Assembly (NCBI RefSeq): GCF_014529535.1 | Contig: NW_023503584.1 | Coordinates: forward strand, 2,874,415 to 2,938,414 | DNA: 64,000 nt | Direction of reading: 5' to 3' | Source of the DNA: Bradysia coprophila | Lineage: Eukaryota; Arthropoda; Insecta; Diptera; Sciaridae | Part shown: piece after piece, positions 11,601 to 24,885 of the stretch | Position numbering within the stretch: position 1 is the stretch's first letter | Layout: each line of letters begins with the position of its first letter | Notes under the pieces: generated by a model | Told to the model about the DNA's origin: nothing | What the model saw: the letters and a program-made list of their open reading frames with translations, nothing else | Database searches by the model: none | Made by a program: the position numbers and the translations under genes

Positions 11601-14600
11601 AACAAACTGACAAATTAAAATGAAAAATCATAGAGTGTGTGTGTGACAGCTTCGTGTACAGACTGGGACTCTTAATGTCAAAACTGTCAAAATAAGCAAA
11701 GTTGACGTTTTCGTGTTAGTGGTGTGTGCATTGTACACTGTGCAATATAATTTTTCAATGAATTTCGGGTCATAATTCCTTTAGGCAGTATATGGCATTG
11801 TCTCTGTCCAATGACTTCTTTTTAAAATTTATTTTAAAAAGAACACATTTCGCTCCAGCCGCCTTCGCCAAAGTTTTTCAATAATGTTATGATTTCTTTT
11901 TTGCAATTTTCATCGAAAACTAAGTTTATCTATCTCGGCTCTAACATTTTCAGCCGCCCCCTACAATTTTACAGGTCTGACGTAAATATAGCAGACAGAA
12001 AAACAAGGATATAAATAAGCGAGAACACGCTAATAATTGATAAGTTTAAGTCACACCATTGCAGACATGCTTTTATCCAACATTATCGAATTAGACCCAG
12101 ACACAAGATTTGAAGAGAGAGAAAAATCAGGTGGCAGAAATTTATATATCGAAAATGTGATAATTGAGGTTATAATAGTATATATATATGTGCCGAACAA
12201 TTCAATTATCAATATTCTATTAATAATAGAATTTTTTCCATTCTATTGATGAAGGTCACTGCTATTTATTGTATAATGTATGATGTTAATCATATGTACA
12301 CTGTTTGAAGATCAATAGAGCGACGACGGGTTGTGTTTATTTTGAGTAAAAATAAATTGAAAAGAATTTTTGATGAAAGCAAAAAGCTGTTTTAAAATGA
12401 TTATCTGAAGTAGGTTATAGAATAATCGCAATTTTGGGGCCATTTAGAAATTGGAAAATGTATTTATAAAAAGTTCACACTAAATTACGTCAGTCAATCA
12501 ATTTATTTTTCAGTCGGTCGGCGCATAGTAAATACATTCCATCGGAATTTTGAGCAACCACCACACATCAAATTAAATCGGTTCTAATAGACATTGAAAC
12601 GTCTTAGCGCTGAAATGCAAATAAATATTCAACTTGCACTGTCCAAAAAAAAACTATCGTAAACAAAAACCTGTTCTCGTTCTGTATTCACTAATGGATA
12701 GCAAAATGTCTTTGGTCGTATTTATGTTCATAATCTTTCAAGACACAGTGTCTCATCTCTCTCTGTGGTGCCGTCGTATCTTTTCATTAATTTTGACAAT
12801 AATCGACGAACAAATCGTTTTCATTTTACGATCATTGGGTTCACTATCGATTTGTTTGATCAACAATCTGTTCGCACCTTTTATTTCGTCCAATTATACA
12901 AACGACGTGCTCACAATTTAGTAGGATTCATTCTTTGCATTAATTAGTATCGTGTTATCAGCGCTATAAATGGAAAGGTATTCTGAAACCGAAATGTTAT
13001 CTACCGTAATCAGAGCTAATGATTTTATTGGGGCATAGAAGTAAGCACGATGTAAATACGGAAATTTATTGCAATTAATTGTTAAATTGCAAGGCTTGAC
13101 CTGACAGAAAAATGAAAAATTGATTCTCATTCAAGCTCTGACTTGGGAAAATCTAGTAAAATGTAAGCAAATTTACCCAAAAATAGTCTGCATAAAATAC
13201 CGAATCGATTAAACTAAATAATTTCATCCGTTCCTCTTAATAACATTGGTAGACTACGTATTGCTTTGGAGATTTTTTATTTCAATGAGTGTGTCTTTTG
13301 CAATTCGAGTCAAAGGCGATCACACAAGACAAAATACAAATCTCTTAGACAATTCTGTGATTAACAAGTTTGGGGCGGTGCAGTTGCATTAGTAAATTGC
13401 CAATATAATCGAATCTACTACTTCCCTCGGAGAAAACGTTTTTCATTAGTGTCTCGTACATTATCTTCTAATTCTTTAGTTGAAGTCCTACAATAAGAGA
13501 ACATTCACATAGCTCATCGCCTTTTTTTGTCCTAAACGACGAACAGATGAACTAGATATTTGATTTTTCAATAAGGCATCGTTTTGACTGAAATATACCC
13601 TTTTAAATGTCGTCTGGTGTGGTAACTTGCATACTGACAACATTAATATATATTACACACTTGTCACGAAGAAGTCGAGGCTTGCCGAGACTGATAGTGA
13701 CAAGTGTGTACTCTATTTTATCACATAAGCGAAAACGAGACAACAACATAGACCTGAAGTGTAATTTTTGAATTAAACTTCTAGGTAAGTAATTTTGACA
13801 TCCGAACACCGCGCGTATGTGATAAATTACTTTTTAGTTCATGTGTTAGCCACGCCGCCGACAAAATACATGATAACATTATTGAAGTACTAGATTTCGT
13901 TTCAATTTTGTTCAAGTATTTAGATCAAAAGAAGTAAAAGATTCAATATTTTGATAATAGGCTTGCTGTCTGTGAAAGGATAAGAATTTTCTTGAATTAG
14001 ACGCCTTTAATTAACTTAATTATGATTTCTGTAAGAATTTCTGCGGATCCGGAGATGCGCTAAAATGGAATTCTTCCTATTTAGACTTTCGTGATATAAG
14101 AAATGTCTCAAATCCAGAATTGAACCATTTAAAATGTATCATCAAATCACAACGCAGTGTTTTATATGATAAGATGGAAACTAAAAAAAAACCATATCGC
14201 ACAACACAATAGAAACTGGAGATCAGCTACTCAAAACAAACACACCATCCAACAAATTTATATCTCATATTACTTGATGAAACTTAATCAGAATGTAATA
14301 TGGCAGAATTTTAAGTCTCAACACTTTTTTTTATTTGCTGATATAATCAAGAATGTAAATTTAATGTTCCAAAAAGTTATGGAGATAAATTTAAGAGCAA
14401 ACAGAGATCAATTTAAATCAATTTAAATTCCTGCATATTTGTAAGTATCATAAAAAAGTCATGTTTTTTAGGCAAATTTGAAAGATGTGCAAGAGCAATG
14501 GGGAAACATTATAATAATTAATGTGTTCATCAGACCGTTAGGTTAGTATTAGGTTGAAACTTTTTTTTATTATTCGGCTGCCAGGTTATAAACTGTCTCA

Positions 14601-17080
14601 TATCCACAAATCAAATATGAAGGCCACTGTTATGAGTTAATTCAAATGTTTACATTAAAACTGCGTGAAAATATTTTGATTCCAATTAGTGGTATGTGCT
14701 ATCGTAATTATGTTGAGCGATAAATTTTGGTTCAATGCTATTTTACTGGATCCATTCAACATTGTAATCGCTTTTAAATATGATGAGTGTCTGTTCAATA
14801 GATACATTGTTTTTTATCAATTTCCTATCTGCGCGTTTTATTTTTCTCAGTCATGGATTAGTAACTGTACAAACTACGACAATTCCATTTTTTTTTTCAA
14901 TTCATTTGCGACGACTAAACTGCGCTATCGATAAGACACAATTTCTATCGTTATTAATATACAACATAAAAACATATTTCATGGATGATATGCTACAAAA
15001 TGCGAGCGTATCAAAATGATATACTCATTTCAAAAGATAAAAGTAGAGGAAACGGAGGAAGATTTCGAGTTGAGATTTTTTCAAGACAGAATTGCCATTA
15101 GGCATAAAGATTTTGTGGATGAGATATATACAAATGTATGAGGTAACTGTTGTATAGGTAATTGATAGGTTTCATGAATATACCCATTTTTATTGTGTAA
15201 TTATATATGTTGATATGATATGATATGACAAGCCATTGTAAAAGAAGACGAAAAACATTTGAGAAATTAATAATAATTGCTGGTAGTATGTCAAGAGTGT
15301 AATGATTGATGTCTGCGTATTGAATGTGTGGCATTTGTGAGGATGGAATTGTTGAAGTAGATGGACAGGGGAATTAGCAGTTCGTATACGCCAACTTGAT
15401 ATAACAGATTTATCCGTGGAAATGCTGAAATTCGTAATCAAATTCAACCGATTTTACAATCTAAAATTGTAACGAAGTACTGACTGCATACTATATACAA
15501 TCTGTTAGAAACAAACATCGGTCTTTTCCATAACTGCGTTATCCTAAGCTTGTCATTTATCTCTTTTGTTATCAAAATTGTTTATTCCTTCTAAGTAATA
15601 CCATCTGTTGATCATATTACAACCTCCCCCCCAAATAAACGTCTAGTAATTCGATTAGCGTTTACTTCAGTAAACAAAGCTCTGATCGTATGGACTGTAG
15701 CGTTTACAATGATCAAAAACTACATTTTTTTTAGTACAGATTGGCATCTTGCTGTTCGATTAGTCAGCTAAAATAATTTGAGAATGAGAGCGCTAATCAT
15801 GCATCATCTAACTCTGCAAAATGTTATTTCACTAATTTGTTGTCTTATCGCAGCGTCTGAGTCAAAAGTCATTATAAGCGGAAAATTGGTGATTAACATT
15901 TGTCAGATAAGGGGCTGTGTTGTGTATACATAAATTACGCACAACATTTTGGACAGGGGGCGAGAAGGATTTCGTACGAACCATTTTTTGTTGTTGAAAA
16001 ATCGTACAATTGGTGTACATCTCTTAACTGACACACCATCTGAAATTGGAATACTTATCGAATCTAGTACTTCTATTGATCGAAGTATTGTCGACAGATC
16101 AAATCTTTTACTTCATCATAAGTCTAAATATGAATTGTACTATATACGGACACATGCAACACAGATCATCGCTTGTTATCGCTTCGATCAGATGATAGTG
16201 AAAACTCCATTTCCCGTGCTATAGTGATATAAGTTATTTTACAACTGACGTCCTGTCTTGTTTCATTGCCTTCGGAACTCTCACACTTTGCAAAATAAAA
16301 AATTTCCAGACTAAGGACTTGTAGTCTCCGAATGTATTGGATGGCAATTGTTGTTTGTTTCATTGTAAGTGGCGGAACATGGGGAATTCAAAATCAAGAG
16401 AAGGGAAATAATGGATTCACTCAATCTCAAATGTGTTTGAGCTTGTTACTCTGAGATGAATAAATTTTGTAGAATTCGCATTGTCTAAAATCAATTACCA
16501 TTCTTAACGGCAAGCGCATGTAAATTATTAATGTGAAATGTTTGTTATGTCCATTTTTTATCTATCAACCGTATATCATCGATAAACAATGTAATGGGTG
16601 TGTGAGCTAATTGTTTTCTAAATTAAATCACAAGGTTTAATTACACATTCAAAAAGGAAAATTAAATTTGTTTAAAAAAAAATTGTTAAACAAGAAACAT
16701 CGATTTGCAAAGTTTAAAAAATTACCTTACTGAAATTGGTAATTTCAATGTGACTAACATAATGAAGGATTGTAGTTGGAAAATTATCAGGTACGAGGCG
16801 AGACTGTAGCTAATTGAAAGCATTCAAATTTATTGATTAATTAGAAGAAAAAAACGGAAAAAAAATGTTGTCACAAAATTCATTTAAAAAATGCACACCC
16901 TTTTTACTCCTTCCTTTTGTAGTGAACCATTTTTTTTGTGTTTTTCAATTAATTTATTCAAATGTTTGAAATTACAAATATACCTCTTGCATGTTTTGCC
17001 GTACAGTAGAGAGTAAGCTTGCAGACACTCGTAATGGAAGTGGACATGTTTATTTAAAATTCGTTCAGCCCCACCGTGGT
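8661..17080. other. Non-coding AT-rich DNA with scattered hairpins
   Basis: No gene is supported. At 11420-11435 there is a CGAGGCGAAGCCGAGG palindrome in a segment resembling 59780-59815. At 13654-13667 and 13697-13710 there are perfect 14-bp inverted arms (TACACACTTGTCAC) around a CGAGGC-TT-GCCGAG centre. Otherwise nothing recognisable is seen. Confidence 0.5.
13654..13710. repeat. Short foldback with GAGGC...GCC centre
   Basis: Perfect 14-bp arms (TACACACTTGTCAC and its complement) flank a loop that contains GTCGAGGCTTGCCGAGAC. The centre resembles the CGAGGCGAAGCCGAG centres at 11420, 20161, 21857, 53874 and 59800. Confidence 0.7.
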
Positions 17081-17162
17081 AATGTCTACAACGTCATCTA
17101 CACCCCAAGCCGTGGCTTAACCGATTAATGTCTACAACGTCATCTACACCCCAAGCCGATTA
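17081..17162. repeat. Direct duplication, 46-bp unit
   Basis: The block starting AATGTCTACAACGTCATCTA at 17081 is repeated immediately at 17127. The second copy lacks the internal GTGGCTTAAC segment near its 3' end. It is GC-richer than its surroundings. No coding function is seen. Confidence 0.9.
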
Positions 17163-17888
17163 AAAATATGGCTTGACTCTCCACTCTGATGTGAATATAT
17201 CTGTAATAAAATTACACGATCGCATTTAAATGTATTAGGGGAAGGAGTAGAAGCACTGTTTTAAAATAAAAGGAGAATGAAAGAAGAGCGGATCTTTAAT
17301 AGTAAGGAGTGATAGTTGTTCTGAAAAAGAATTTAAGGATTGTGGAAGGAGTGTGCTTAACTGATTTGTACACTGCGGGAAAGTTGTGGAATCATTTTCT
17401 TTTTGTCTAGGGTGATTGCTAATTGCAGCGACTGTGTGGTGTATACTGTGTCTCCCTGTATAATTAACGTTCTTTCATCACACCAGTGCTGAATAAAGCA
17501 ATCTTGTGCAACTTGATACATAGACTTCTATGATACCTATCGATATGTGCTTCTAATGCGCAGGCGTTTGGCAATTTTGACTGAAATCAAATTTTAAATA
17601 TTTGATCAGAAAATATGGAGAAACACCAACAGAGAAACGGTGGTTCTTTCCACTTTAATGAAACTTTTTCTTTAATCTTTGTCGCACATTTGCATTAATT
17701 TGCATCACTTTTTTGTTAAAAGTCATTTGGTCTTTGTATAGAATTGAGTCTGGTGCCACTGTGTGTAAAAGTACCACGTTCTTCGCATTCTGTTACTGTT
17801 TCCTACACTAAATTATACAATCCTTCACTTTTATTCAACATTTGCGATGATAACAATTTGTAGGTTCAAATAAAACGTTTGTTTGTGT

Positions 17889-18075
17889 ACAGTCAGAATT
17901 TTCAGCATGAGTTTCCTTCAGCTGTTTTCACCTGATCCACGCATACAATCCAAACGTGTTTAATGGTTGAAACTGTTAGACGCGCATGGCTGAAGCTGAA
18001 GCAACCAAGGTTCTGAACTTTGGAAGCAACTTCATGGTGAAATTTCACTCCCTCTGAGTCAGATGCTCTGACTGT
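17889..18075. mobile_element. TA-flanked MITE, copy B
   Basis: The element runs from ACAGTCAGAA to CTCTGACTGT, with TA adjoining the CAGTC tips on both sides. The inverted blocks TTCAGCATGAGTTTCCTTCA and GGTGAAATTTCACTCCCTCT lie inside. It belongs with copies at 3242, 20664 and 32564. Confidence 0.75.
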
Positions 18076-19647
18076 AATTTATAAGACCAAATCTGGCGGG
18101 TATGAATGTTGAATTAATAATTTATTTCCAGAAATTAATCGTTTGTTTAAATAAAGATCGACGGAGACAAAAGAGTCGTTAGATTTCACAAAGTTTTTTG
18201 GCATTAACCTTCGTCGGTCCCATATTTAATTCAATTTCTATTCAATTAATTTTAATTCATTTCAATTAATTAACGCTACTTATAACATCTAAGTTTTTGC
18301 GATTTCGAATTTTATTTAATTAAAAAAATTTAAAACAAACAACACCGACAAGAACCTCAACTTTTTATGTAACAAAATTTTAGGCGCCATCATTCAATTC
18401 AAATTCTCCGTTCAATTTTTAACACTTAGATCATTCATCGACAAAAACCAAATTCAATTAAGCAAAAAATTACCGAATTTTTTTCCGATCGTAAATTTTA
18501 TTGCAAAACTATTTGAAATTAATGATTCGCTTTGTTATTTATGTGAGATGCATCACTTTCGATCACTTTTATTATCGCGGTATCGCGACGAGACATCTAA
18601 AAACTATTTAAATATCAGTCAATTGATTGATAAGGTTAAGAAATTCAAGTGGACGAAATCGAAAATCACTTCACCAAATCTTATCAGAAGCTCTGCGTTT
18701 TTTTTTTTTTGAATGGGCTAATAGAAGTTAGTTTACAAGGTTAGCCGAATAATTTAAAATTTAAAGAATTTCTAATCAAAATTTTATAGTTTATGAAGTC
18801 ATTGTTTTACGATCGATTTTAACGATTTTTTTTTTCTTTCAATTAAATTTGGCACATGACGATATGACAAAAAAATAGATATTCCTACAATGTACTGAAT
18901 ATGGTTATGTGACATCTTTAACCAGATAGCATTTTAATTCAAGTGTCAATTAACTAAGATTTTATTAGCAATTTCTGATAATTCATTGATGAGCTGGATA
19001 TCAATTAGAATTACGTTTATCGATGGTGTATGCTCGCATATATGCAAATTTCGTCTTATAAAATTGAAAATTGAAAAATTTATTTACATTGGAGGTGATT
19101 TATATTTTAATTTCATACTTACCATCAAGGTAATGATTCTTTTGATTAATAAATTTTTGTGTACATGTTTTTGTAGGCTAACAACTTTGTTTGGTGTGCT
19201 TTACTCCATTCATCACGTATGGTTGTGTTATACATTTCGTTTGTTGCGAGATATATTTCTGAATTAAAAATTCAATTATTTTATGATAAATTGGATAATG
19301 GAAGTGCGGTGATATAATTTCAATTGTTAAATAAAATTAATTTCGAAAAAAAAAAATGTCAATGCGAAGACAAACGGCGTGCTTTGCTTCAAGTGTGTTT
19401 AAATTTGCAAAGGACGAAAATGTTTCCATTGTTTCGAAACATTTAATTTTTTTACGACACAAGCTTGTGGTTTTGTTTACACATTACCGCTGTGAAGAGA
19501 ATTAACTACTTGTGTGATTACATAAAACAAATCGTCTTATCGAGGTAACGTTTCACTTTGTAAATAAAAACACGAAAAAATTATTTTTGTCAGAATTTCC
19601 ATTTAAAATCGAACAATTTAAGTTCGAAGAAATTTTATTTGCATTTC
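18076..19647. other. Non-coding AT-rich DNA
   Basis: Very AT-rich stretch with homopolymer runs. No gene, RNA or repeat element could be supported. Confidence 0.55.
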
Positions 19648-19945
19648 ATCAACGCCCTTCAAGCAAAAGTGATCATAGTGGTCAGCTGCAGAAAGTACTC
19701 TATTTTACATGAAAATATTTTTATAGTGTTTTACAGTTATGTGACACACTGTTAAGACTCAGAGTATTTAGAGTACCACTCATGCTTGAAGTGCGTTGAT
19801 TTTATAAATCAATCAATCAACGCTCTTCAAGCAAAAGTGCTTCAAGTGACAGCTGTCAAATACAGTACTATTTTTTTACAGTGGCAAAAAACACTGTCCC
19901 GTTTAGTACTATCAATAGAGTACCATTTACACTGGAGTGCGAGAC
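19648..19945. repeat. Foldback plus adjacent half-copy
   Basis: ATCAACGCCCTTCAAGC at 19648 pairs with GCTTGAAGTGCGTTGAT ending at 19800. A second left-arm copy (ATCAACGCTCTTCAAGC) follows at 19816 with the same downstream CAGCTG and TAGAGTACCA motifs but a poorer right arm. This looks like one MITE plus a decayed neighbour of the same family. Confidence 0.65.
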
Positions 19946-20663
19946 CCTTTATGTATACCTGACAATTTAAAAGTTTATATATTTCTCTACTGTAAAGCGC
20001 ACTTTACGGTAGAGCAAGCCAACTTTCAGACGCTCGATATATAAAACTATTTATGCTACACTAACTGTAAAATGGTATTCTCGTTGTTGATGTCGTAAGT
20101 TAGGTTCTTCGTCTCCATTTTACAGTTCTAGTAGCATAACAGTTATTTATGTAATAAGAATCGGCTTCGCCTCGGATTGGCATACAACGTTTTATGCAAT
20201 GAAGAAAATCGAATAAATACCGAAGATAATCTTAGTGTGACTTCAGTACCACGTGGCTTTTATCCCACTAGTGCGATAAAACCACTTGCAAATCCTTTAT
20301 CACACTAGTGCGATAAAATACGTTCATACGACATTGCACACAGGGGGCGTAAGTTACAAATATCATCACTGAATTGTATAAACATCGATTAAAGGTTTAA
20401 GTTTTCAGTACGAGAGTCATTTCAATCTATAATCACGAAGGCAGTGGCGCTTAAAGTTTCTGTTGGCGCCTCCATGAAGACAATTTTTTGTGTACTAAGA
20501 ATTGATATGTTGCATGTTGCAGTTATACAATGTGCTAGACTCAAAGAAATTTGCATGCTTTTAGTTTTCACCCTACCAAATAACGCTCAAGTGCGATGAT
20601 TCTTCTTCTAGCTAGACCAAGTTTATCATATTTGTTACAGTGCTGTTCAACAGTTACTTGTTC

Positions 20664-20846
20664 ACAGTCAGAGCCACACATAGAAAATCAAAACTGTTTT
20701 ATACTTATTTATACGGTCTGAAGCTGCTACACGCACGCGCATGTAGTGGTATCGTATAAGACGTATAAACAGTTTTGATTGTTTGTGTTGATCAGCTGAA
20801 AACAGCTGAAGCAAATTTATGCTGAAATTTCACTGCCTCTGGTTGT
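20664..20846. mobile_element. TA-flanked MITE, copy C
   Basis: The ends are ACAGTCAGAG and GCCTCTGGTTGT. Inside, AATCAAAACTGTTTTATAC and GTATAAACAGTTTTGATT form a second pair of inverted arms, shared in sequence with copy D at 32564-32774. The target TA is not preserved on the left. Confidence 0.75.
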
Positions 20847-21805
20847 AACCATTAGAGTAAATTTTCAATTTTTTTGATTTTTTCGAAAATGTACTCCATC
20901 AGCTAGTTCATTGTACTGTGAACTCAACTTTCTCAACGGACGATTAAAGAAATTTATCACCACTGGCCTGGGACTGGCTATGATAAAAACACATACTTTA
21001 TTTCATCCACCTCCAATGACCCGCGAATCGATGAGTGATGGAAAAACACCGTGTGTTCTCTGTATACAGATGTTACAATTTTAGCAAACTACAAACTAAT
21101 TTTTTCCGGAAAAATTTGCATTCTTTATACAGTTTAACAAGGGCATTACTGGTATACATAATGCATAATAATGTCGATATGGAAAATGTTCATCAGATGA
21201 CATAATTTCCATATATAGATTAAATAACATCCAAATAGAATTAACAATTGAACAATTTTCACTTCATACAATCGTCGTCTATCTCTATACATACTCAGCT
21301 GCACTATTTAATTGGCTTATCGTTTAAGTATTACAAAATGTATTTTATCATTAAATTGGCTGGGTTAGATAATAGTATTGATCTTGAATATATTATATTC
21401 GCTTATGATGTCTGTTTGTTAACATTATTACAATAAATTTATTCAGATTGTGTTCCAAGTTCATTATTCAATAGTGTTATTGAAATTAATATTATTATTT
21501 TTTGAGTATTATCTGGAACTTTGCTGTAGTGTCGCTCATCGTAATAATGCGTAGTTGTTTTAGCGAAATTGCAAAGTGTTGACCTAATTACCTGGTTGAC
21601 GAATTTCATACGAAAATGCTCAGGCGTATACGTGAATGTAAAAATAACATTGAAGAACTATACAAGTCATAAAATGACTTGAAATGCAAAAAAAACGAAT
21701 ATTGTTCTCGTAATTGTCTTCTGAACACTTTTCATCTGTGCCTTCATAAATAATGTATTTCGTCAATTTTTGTTTTCTTTCGCGGGAACCGATATAGTTA
21801 TTTAT

Positions 21806-21922
21806 CTACCAAGGTAGGTATGAAGGTATTTTTCGCACTAGATGTCGATTGTCGAACCGAGGCGAAGCCGAGGTCGACAAGACGTCGTGTGCGAAAAAAT
21901 ACCGGAATACCTACCGTGGTAG
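21806..21922. repeat. Foldback with CCGAGGCGAAGCCGAGG centre
   Basis: CTACCAAGGTAGGTATGAAG is mirrored by a similar sequence ending CCTACCGTGGTAG. Inner arms carry TTTTTCGCAC and GTGCGAAAAA. The palindromic centre is at 21857-21873. Confidence 0.75.
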
Positions 21923-21930
21923 ATACAACG

Positions 21931-22402
21931 TTTTTCGCAATTTCGGGCCATAATCACCTTTCGAATGCAAAATATTACCAAAATTTCTCCCAAACATTCA
22001 CATGCAAACATGAATTCATTTGAACGATCAAGCAACCTGCACTATATACACATTGCAATGTGATGTATAGAGACGCGCTAAATAAAATCAAGTAGTCAAT
22101 GCTTAGTATGTACGCTTCAACAATACGTAATTGTGTGACTCTATAGCCGAATGGCTATGGTCGTTGCTTGGTGTTTGGAAGAATTTTGGTGTTGGATGTT
22201 CAAATCCTGGTCTATGCAAAGTTTTTATTTATAAAATTTAGTCTTTCTTAAAGGTACTAAGCTATGTAGCGTGCGAAAAAAATGTGAAAAAGCCCAAGTG
22301 CGAAAAAAATAATCAAAAACGCACTGTGAAATAAATACCTTCAAAACGACATTAAATGGATGCATGGAAAGGTGATGATTATGGACCGGAATTGCGAAAA
22401 AT
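21931..22402. mobile_element. Foldback/SINE-like element with ~32-bp inverted ends
   Basis: TTTTTCGCAATTTCGGGCCA at the left pairs with an imperfect reverse complement (GGACCGGAATTGCGAAAAA) at the right. The interior contains a tRNA-like segment at 22138-22222. It lies directly after the foldback at 21806-21922 and may be part of the same composite insertion. Confidence 0.6.
22138..22222 (+). repeat. tRNA-like (SINE-type) segment
   Basis: An A-box-like TAGCCGAATGGCTATGG is followed about 50 bp later by a B-box-like GATGTTCAAATCCTGG. This is the arrangement of an RNA polymerase III internal promoter, with a spacing that suits a class II tRNA. I cannot fold a clean acceptor stem, so I read it as a tRNA-derived SINE head or tRNA pseudogene rather than a functional tRNA. 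Confidence 0.4.
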
Positions 22403-24569
22403 TTTTTGCCAAATTTATTTGAAGGTTGTGTTGATATACTGGTAATATTCGATGAAATTCCAGACCTCCTTGCAAAATATTTTCATGTTTCATTTCCTCG
22501 TCACGTTATGTCTCCCAGAAACTCTACATAAATTGCATATCATTGATTAGCTGATATATAACAGATCTAGTTCATTTTATAAACCTTGGGCCGAGGTACA
22601 TAAGAGTCCTTTTATTCCTAAAATTTAAAAAATAATCCTAATACCTAGAGCTTCTAAAATGAAGCTCTTGGCTTAAAGATAATTGCCGGTAACACAACTC
22701 ATAAAAATTTTGTGTGAGGTGCAGAAGTCTTCCTAAATTTTTTTCCATTTTCTCTCTCTCAACCAAGCTAGAATCTCCTAAAATCCTCCTAAATTCCTAT
22801 AATATGAGGTATTTTAAACCATGGCAACCCTGGATTTGGAACATATACTTCATACCTATGTCACATTTACTAGCACTTTCGCATTTGGACGCTGTGAAGG
22901 TAACGAAAGTATGTAGACAGTTAGTGGACCTAGTCTTATCTCAGACAGCATACATTGTAGAGCAGACGAGCCGACTTTTTATCAGCTCGTATGGGGCAAA
23001 ATTTTGGTAAACAAAAGAAACACGTAAAACCGTATGGGGCAACGTATGGGGCGACAGGAAGTCGTATAGGGCATCTGCCCCATACGCCGTACAGAACTCG
23101 GCGCGCCTGTTGTAGAGAAACCAGATTGATATTAAAATGAAGGTCTTTCCATTTTGGCTTCTCTAATTCCTCAACAATAAGCCGCTGTGCAAATGTTCAT
23201 CCTGTGGCATCCTGGATAATATTTACCTCCCTCCAAAATTCCTGCTGTGGAGAATAAAGTTAGAAAAACCCCTGACCCTGAAATCATCGAAATCTTCTTC
23301 AGACAGTTTTACAATCAATATGCGAAATAAATAACCAAATTAATTGCCTCCACATAACTTTGAATTTGAATAACGCTAATCTACTTATCCGACCATTATA
23401 ATAATGTCAAACGGCGATGATTTTGGTAATAAATCTTTTTATTACGGTGTACGCTCGACCCGTGTAACATAATCCACATAAATTAAACAAATCGATTTGT
23501 CATACTTCTGGTAAAATTTATTGCATTCCAAAGTAAATAATCGGTTGTATTGTATATGAATGTATAATTGATCGATGTGTATAATTGAAGTCACGACCCG
23601 TAGATACTTATCGCATTGTAATTATTCTAATACAAATTACACTTCGATATGAATGGACAAACAGAAGGTGTGAATTTGCTAACTTAATTTTACTTCATTC
23701 ATTATGCGTAGTGAATAGATGACCAACAACGAAAAGGCATAATCACAGTGACTTTAAGTGGATAAGCATTGTAATTAATTGGTTAATGAATGTAATGTGT
23801 CTGAACAAATGTACATACATATTAAGCCGTTTTTTTTTGCTACTGCTACTGTCGGTGTGGTGATTTCATGACGAAGAACAAACAAGGAATAACTAAAGAA
23901 AGAGGAACAGAGTTATGAGCTGTGTTAAGAGTGTTACAAACGGCAGGCAAGCATCTTGCGATATGACCGCTTATTGTTTTTAGTCACTAAATCTTGTACT
24001 TCTTAAGTTTAACTGTACGTTTTGCAGTTTTTCAGAACATTGTTCAGAGCTCATTGCTTATTTTTATCGTTGTTGTCGCAAGGTGTTACGAATCTAATTG
24101 AATTTATTCCGCCTTCAACTCCTAAACTTAGCGACTGATACTAAAATCTAATACATTCATATCACTCATTTGCACTCATCACCTTGCTTAGGCTTCAGTT
24201 TTTTCATTCGGCATAAAACTGCCGACTGTACACCATTAAACTGTCACAGACGACAAGCATATTAACACAGTTTTACTATCTGATCTATTACTTCATTTGA
24301 TCGAAGATTTTCAGAGATTGATTTCAGAAATCTTTTACTTCATTTGTTTTGATCCCGCTTTTTGCTATATAAGACCTCATTAGTCAGAACTTGTCGTTTA
24401 TTATTGCTGTCGTTGTCGATAACAGATGACAGCCGTTTGTAACAGGTTAATTATCAACAATAGTCTCGCCCGTTTCTAAAAATTTGCGATGCAAAACAGT
24501 TTATGTCGCAAAAACTTCGATCAAAAGAAGTAACTGATTTGATAGTTATACTAATGAAATACTTGCCAT
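22403..24569. other. Non-coding DNA; GC-richer patch at 22985-23095
   Basis: No gene was found. The patch at 22985-23095 repeats CGTATGGGGC several times and includes its inverse GCCCCATACG, an imperfect inverted cluster in otherwise AT-rich DNA. One copy of the dispersed 13-mer TCTATTACTTCAT is at 24284-24296. Confidence 0.5.
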
Positions 24570-24577
24570 CCGTGAGA

Positions 24578-24877
24578 CAGGGCCTATTTTTCGAAAATAT
24601 ATTTCTAAAATTTCTAAAATACCGACACATATCCTGTTTCTGTGTTGTACTTGAGTTTCTGATTTCTCCAAATAAAAATACATGTAAAATTCACAAAAAA
24701 CAAGTAAATCTCGAAACAGAAAACGGTTTTCAAAATTCCGTGAGTGTATTACTAAAATTTCTAAAAATATTTCTAAAATTTCGCAAAGAAATATTTTAGA
24801 AATTTTGGAAATATTTTAGAAATTTGAGAATTTTTTTTTAGAAATTTTAGAAATATATTTTCGAAAAATAGGCACTG
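24578..24877. mobile_element. hAT-type MITE with 8-bp TSD CCGTGAGA
   Basis: The left tip is CAGGGCCTATTTTTCGAAAA and the right tip is the reverse complement of CAGTGCCTATTTTTCGAAAA. The arms continue as runs of ATTTCTAAAATTTC. The 8-bp sequence CCGTGAGA occurs exactly once on each side (24570-24577 and 24878-24885). CAG-type tips with 8-bp target duplications are the hallmark of hAT elements. At 300 bp it encodes no transposase. A sister element is at 50286-50668. Confidence 0.92.
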
Positions 24878-24885
24878 CCGTGAGA

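Noticed and set aside
12634-12947. Overlapping hydrophobic frames on the plus strand
   Set aside because: Two frames overlap with similar quality and neither matches a known membrane family. Likely AT-rich chance frames.
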